Shown here: positions 60,544 to 64,000 of the stretch, in pieces
Layout: each line of letters starts with the position of its first letter
Numbering within the stretch: position 1 is the first letter of the stretch
Origin: Melanocharis versteri
Taxonomy: Eukaryota > Chordata > Aves > Passeriformes > Melanocharitidae
NCBI GenBank assembly: GCA_013397845.1
Contig: VZTG01005436.1
Coordinates: forward strand, 1,855,638-1,919,637
DNA: 64,000 bases
Direction of reading: 5' to 3'
Position numbers and translations under genes: made by a program
Notes under the pieces: model-generated
What the model was told of the DNA's origin: nothing
Databases searched by the model: none
Seen by the model: only the letters and a program-made list of their open reading frames with translations

Positions 60544-63500
60544 CTGCAAGACAAAAAACACCCCGTGACACACAGCTCAGAGTTACAGCTCCATGCAGCA
60601 CTCACCACCCCTAAAGCCTTACACAGCATCTACTGGCTCTATTTCCCAGTGAATTCAGACATACAGCATGGTCAGCAGGAGCTGCTCATCCAGACCTGCA
60701 TCGTGTCTCTGGACACCTGCACATTTAATATTCCTTCATGTGCAAATTGATTTAATTTCTATTTGCTTAATGAGATGCACAGTGATTGTTTACTTGAACC
60801 ACGCTCATGCAACTGTGTAACATACAGAATGCGTGCCCCAGTGCCTGCCAACACCACCTAGTCTCCTTCAGAATCAGTTTTTACCTTTTGAAGGGTAGCA
60901 ATTCCTTGACCTGACTGCAGTTTTTGAAGCATTACTGCAATCGTGTGTGGAGCTGAAAGAGTCACTGCTGGCCTTTGACGTTTACTCCCCTGATGGTGCC
61001 TCTTCGCAATGGAAGAGGCTTCAAAAAGCTGGCAGTGCATGGGCTGAGCTGGGAGAGGCAGGTGTATGGGCTGGGTGCCCAGGGGACAGCAGAGACCACA
61101 GCTAATTGTTTGAAAAGAACCAAAATGGCAAGAACTTAGAATCCAAGGCTTTTCCCAATTCAGAGGTGCCTCCTTCCAGTGCCACAATGCACAAGAATTG
61201 CTGGGATTGCCCTCAGCATTCCTAAAGCACAATTGGAGGAGAGGTAGAGTTAGAGCACATGCAAATCTTCATTCAAATGAAGAATTATGTGAATTATTCT
61301 GTATCCAGAATAACTTTCATCATGCCAAAAAAGAACATGTGACAGTTTTGAAAAAAGTATTTGGCATAATGAGTTAATCTCACCAGTAATCTTGATGACA
61401 ATTATCAAAATCAGTCCTATTTAGCAAAGCACTTAATGGAATTTGAGTACACACTTAGCAAGCAAGCACGTGCTTTGCGGTGTAGAACAAGTGCCTCAGT
61501 GCTGTGCTGAACTGGGCCATCCTTCTGCACAGAGTTCAAAATACGTAAAGAGAAGACAGAAGATAGACAGTATCTGCATCTCCCTGTAGTACCCAGCAGG
61601 TCACGTATTCTGGTGCTCCCCACCGGGCCAGAAATACAAACTCCCACGCAGGTCAATTGCAGCCGGGGGTGTCCCTTAGCAGCTGCTGACACCAGGGCCC
61701 ATCACACCCCTGCAGAGAGCAGGCTCAGGCCCTGCCACGGCTCACGTGCATTTCGAGTGTCACAGATTCATTCGCCAAGCAGCGCCTGAGGCATCGGCTG
61801 CGGTGTCTGGGGCTCTGTGCAGGCGCACGGGAGCACAGACCTGCTGTGACGTGCTAGCACTGCAGTTCACCACAGGGTCAAACAGTTTGGCACCAGCAGA
61901 GGAGATGGGAAAGACAAGGAGCAACAAACATTAAAGTTATCCCGGTGGTTCTGAAAGGCTGTTTAATACAAAGACCTTGGCTGCTCTTGAACGGTTTTGC
62001 TAAGGAATCTCAGAAGAAGTGGGGTTTGTGGAGAAATGTGCAGGGAAAGGACCCTGCCACCTTTCTTGTGCTGAAGAAGGTGGATCAGAAACACCAAACC
62101 CCATGGAAGAAACCATGTTATTCCCAAGGAGTAATAAACCTGTGGTATCACTGGGAAAGCAAAAGGTGTTGATGCAGTAGATCAGCAGGCCACAGGAGTA
62201 CCAGTCAGAGCTGGAATGTATCTGCATGCCAACAAAAGGGGCAAAGAGTGGGTGGAGGCCTGGCAAGGAGAAGACCTCAGTCTTGATCTCATTAAGTCTC
62301 TTGTCAAAAAAAAAACCAAACACTTGACAAGCAGGCACTTGTGAAGAGTCCTTTACAGACAGTCTCTTCCCAGGACCATGGTGCTTTCATGGGGAAGGAA
62401 ATCAACAGCACCAGCAAGAGCCCCTTTCCTGTGCCGCGTTTCAAGCTGATGCTCCGCTGGCAGGCGGCTACCGATGGAGATTTATGAGACTGACAACACA
62501 CTGAATTAGGTCAGGATAAATACTCAGATCTACTTACACAAGAGCCTACTAACCTTAAAACCAAAGATGTAAGCAGCAAGACCCAACAACATTCAACTAA
62601 GGACACAGTATTGTGCCGACTGCACCAAGAACTCCAGTGAGCAGCCTCCGTTCCTTATTTTTTCTCTAAGAAGCTGCACATATCCAGAACTGAAAGTGCA
62701 GTTCTTGAGGGGGTCTCCTGAAAATAATGAGGAAAACTTGGAGGTGTTTATTCCTACCTAGATGCAGCCAGAGCAAGCCTTCAGAGAGACCTGAAACTGA
62801 GTTGCCCTCCATCCATCTCTGGAAGCAAGCTAACGTGCCTAACAACAGTGCTAAGCAAAAGCTCATAGTCTTTGATGTGCAGAGCACTAATGTCTGCAAG
62901 TTCTGCCAGAACCAAGAGCTAGCCAAAGCAAGCCTCCATATCTGTTTAATATTTCATGCAAAAAGAGCACAGGGCCTCCCAGGCTTGTTCTCAGTATTGC
63001 CATCAGCCAAGCATCAAAACCACCAGAGGAAACCTAAGTGTAAACAACACCACAGGACAGGCTATCCCTAAATTACATGTGGAAATTGATGTGTCACTTC
63101 ATTTTCTGCCCACATGCAGCCACACATCTGGTAGTAGATGTGGAACCCATTGGGAAGTTCCTACTTTAAAAATGTCATTATAATCTAAGCACGGGAACAG
63201 TTTAAATAGAAATAATTCATTGCACAGAGAGGATTATGTTAAGCAATGATGCTCATGGCTCCTGACTTCTGTGACAATGTGTGTAAGTACAATCTTGTCA
63301 CTTCTAGCTGGTAGAAAGCAGGCAAGTGCTGTCACACATACATCTCTGTTCTGAAATTGATTGTGTGTATCGTGCCCTTTCACAGCATTCCACCTGAGGG
63401 TATTCCTCATGACCAGCAGATACAGTACATTTGAAATACCCTCTCAGGCAGCAAGACGTTCTCAGAACCTACATCACTCCTGGAGCAGACATCCTGTTCT

Positions 63501-64000
63501 GCACCTGCCCCTGGCAGCAGGTATTTCACACTGGGATCTGATAAATCAGAGAATGTTTGAGATATGATACATGTTCTTCCTTGGATAATGGGATGAACAG
63601 CAGATTTCCAGTCTAAATTATGGCTTTAGTTATTTTGCATTGTGATATTACAGTTATCTGAATACAGCTGCTATGTAGTTTTCATTTTATATTCACTAGG
63701 ACAAGTGTTTAGGATGCAGGGTGCTTCTTACCCACACTTGAAAAAGAAGGCTAAAGGAGAAGATAAAAGCTATGTTGCTGTATAGACAAAAGTTTAAATA
63801 ATTAGACCCGGGAACTATCCTACACAAATGCCACGTGCCTCTTCTGTGATAGGACAACCTGTAAAAAAGATTTGTGATGGCTTTAAGTTGGGTAACACTC
63901 ATCACAGCCTTAGCTATCCCTCCTGCTAAAGGAGTGCCACAATCCTTGACATAATTCTCTTCTACATCCTTCAGGGCAGTAAGTACACCAGTTTATAGAT
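60544..64000 (-). other. ELK3: ELK3 upstream intron (partial)
   Basis: I searched the minus strand for the large central ELK3 exon (expected to end near ...FFTAQ) and did not find it, so the intron runs past the window edge. ORFs of up to 124 codons here (for example minus 60858-61232) show no family resemblance. Confidence 0.8.

Noticed and set aside
60858..61232. 124-codon minus-strand ORF as the missing ELK3 central exon
   Set aside because: The residues do not match the Ser/Pro-rich ELK3 middle region, and the expected exon end is absent.
1..64000. tRNA, rRNA, snRNA genes, CRISPR arrays or bacterial operons
   Set aside because: None seen by eye on either strand; the window is vertebrate intronic and genic DNA.

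Overview
This is a eukaryotic, almost certainly avian, nuclear window: AT-rich intronic DNA with two interspersed CR1 LINE remnants (avian-type 3' ends), an old copy of a common bird endogenous-retrovirus LTR, and multi-exon vertebrate genes with GT-AG introns. It has no bacterial-style features. The species cannot be named from the sequence.

Two genes are supported. The first is CDK17 (PCTAIRE-2 protein kinase) on the + strand, covering most of the window. Fifteen coding exons between 11418 and 48946 join without a frame break into 483 full residues. The second residue of a split codon at the first acceptor implies codon 40, so the complete protein would be 523 residues, the length I recall for the human protein. 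The first coding exon (about 39 residues), the 5' UTR and the promoter lie before the window. Introns are large at the 5' end (over 11.4 kb, 6.2 kb, 16.1 kb, 3.9 kb) and small in the kinase core. The 3' UTR starts at 48947; its end is unresolved (near 50.6, 51.3 or 52.3 kb).

The second gene is ELK3 (NET/SAP-2, an ETS ternary complex factor) on the - strand. Only its last two coding exons (60421-60543 and 57711-57809) and its 3' UTR (down to 56.2 or 54.9 kb) are present; the rest lies beyond the right edge. The two genes are tail-to-tail, separated by roughly 2.5 kb, the same convergent order as at human 12q23.1.

Layout: 1-11417 CDK17 5' intron; 11418-48946 CDK17 coding exons and introns (CR1 at 12.8 and 38.8-39.5 kb, LTR remnant at 29.8-30.2 kb, A/C-rich tract at 24.4 kb); 48947 to about 52.35 kb CDK17 3' UTR and downstream, with a CpG-dense patch at 50.73-50.97 kb and a G-rich tract at 51.9-52.1 kb; 52.35-54.86 kb intergenic; about 54.86-57.71 kb ELK3 3' UTR; 57.71-64 kb ELK3 last exons and introns.

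I found no clear previously undescribed system. The most interesting leads are a terminal-exon-like ORF on the minus strand inside the CDK17 5' intron (8416-8602, with an AATAAA 53 nt past its stop), a near-perfect 37-bp palindrome at 152-188, and the CpG-dense island in the CDK17 3' region. Most short ORFs here are chance frames in introns, UTRs or repeats.
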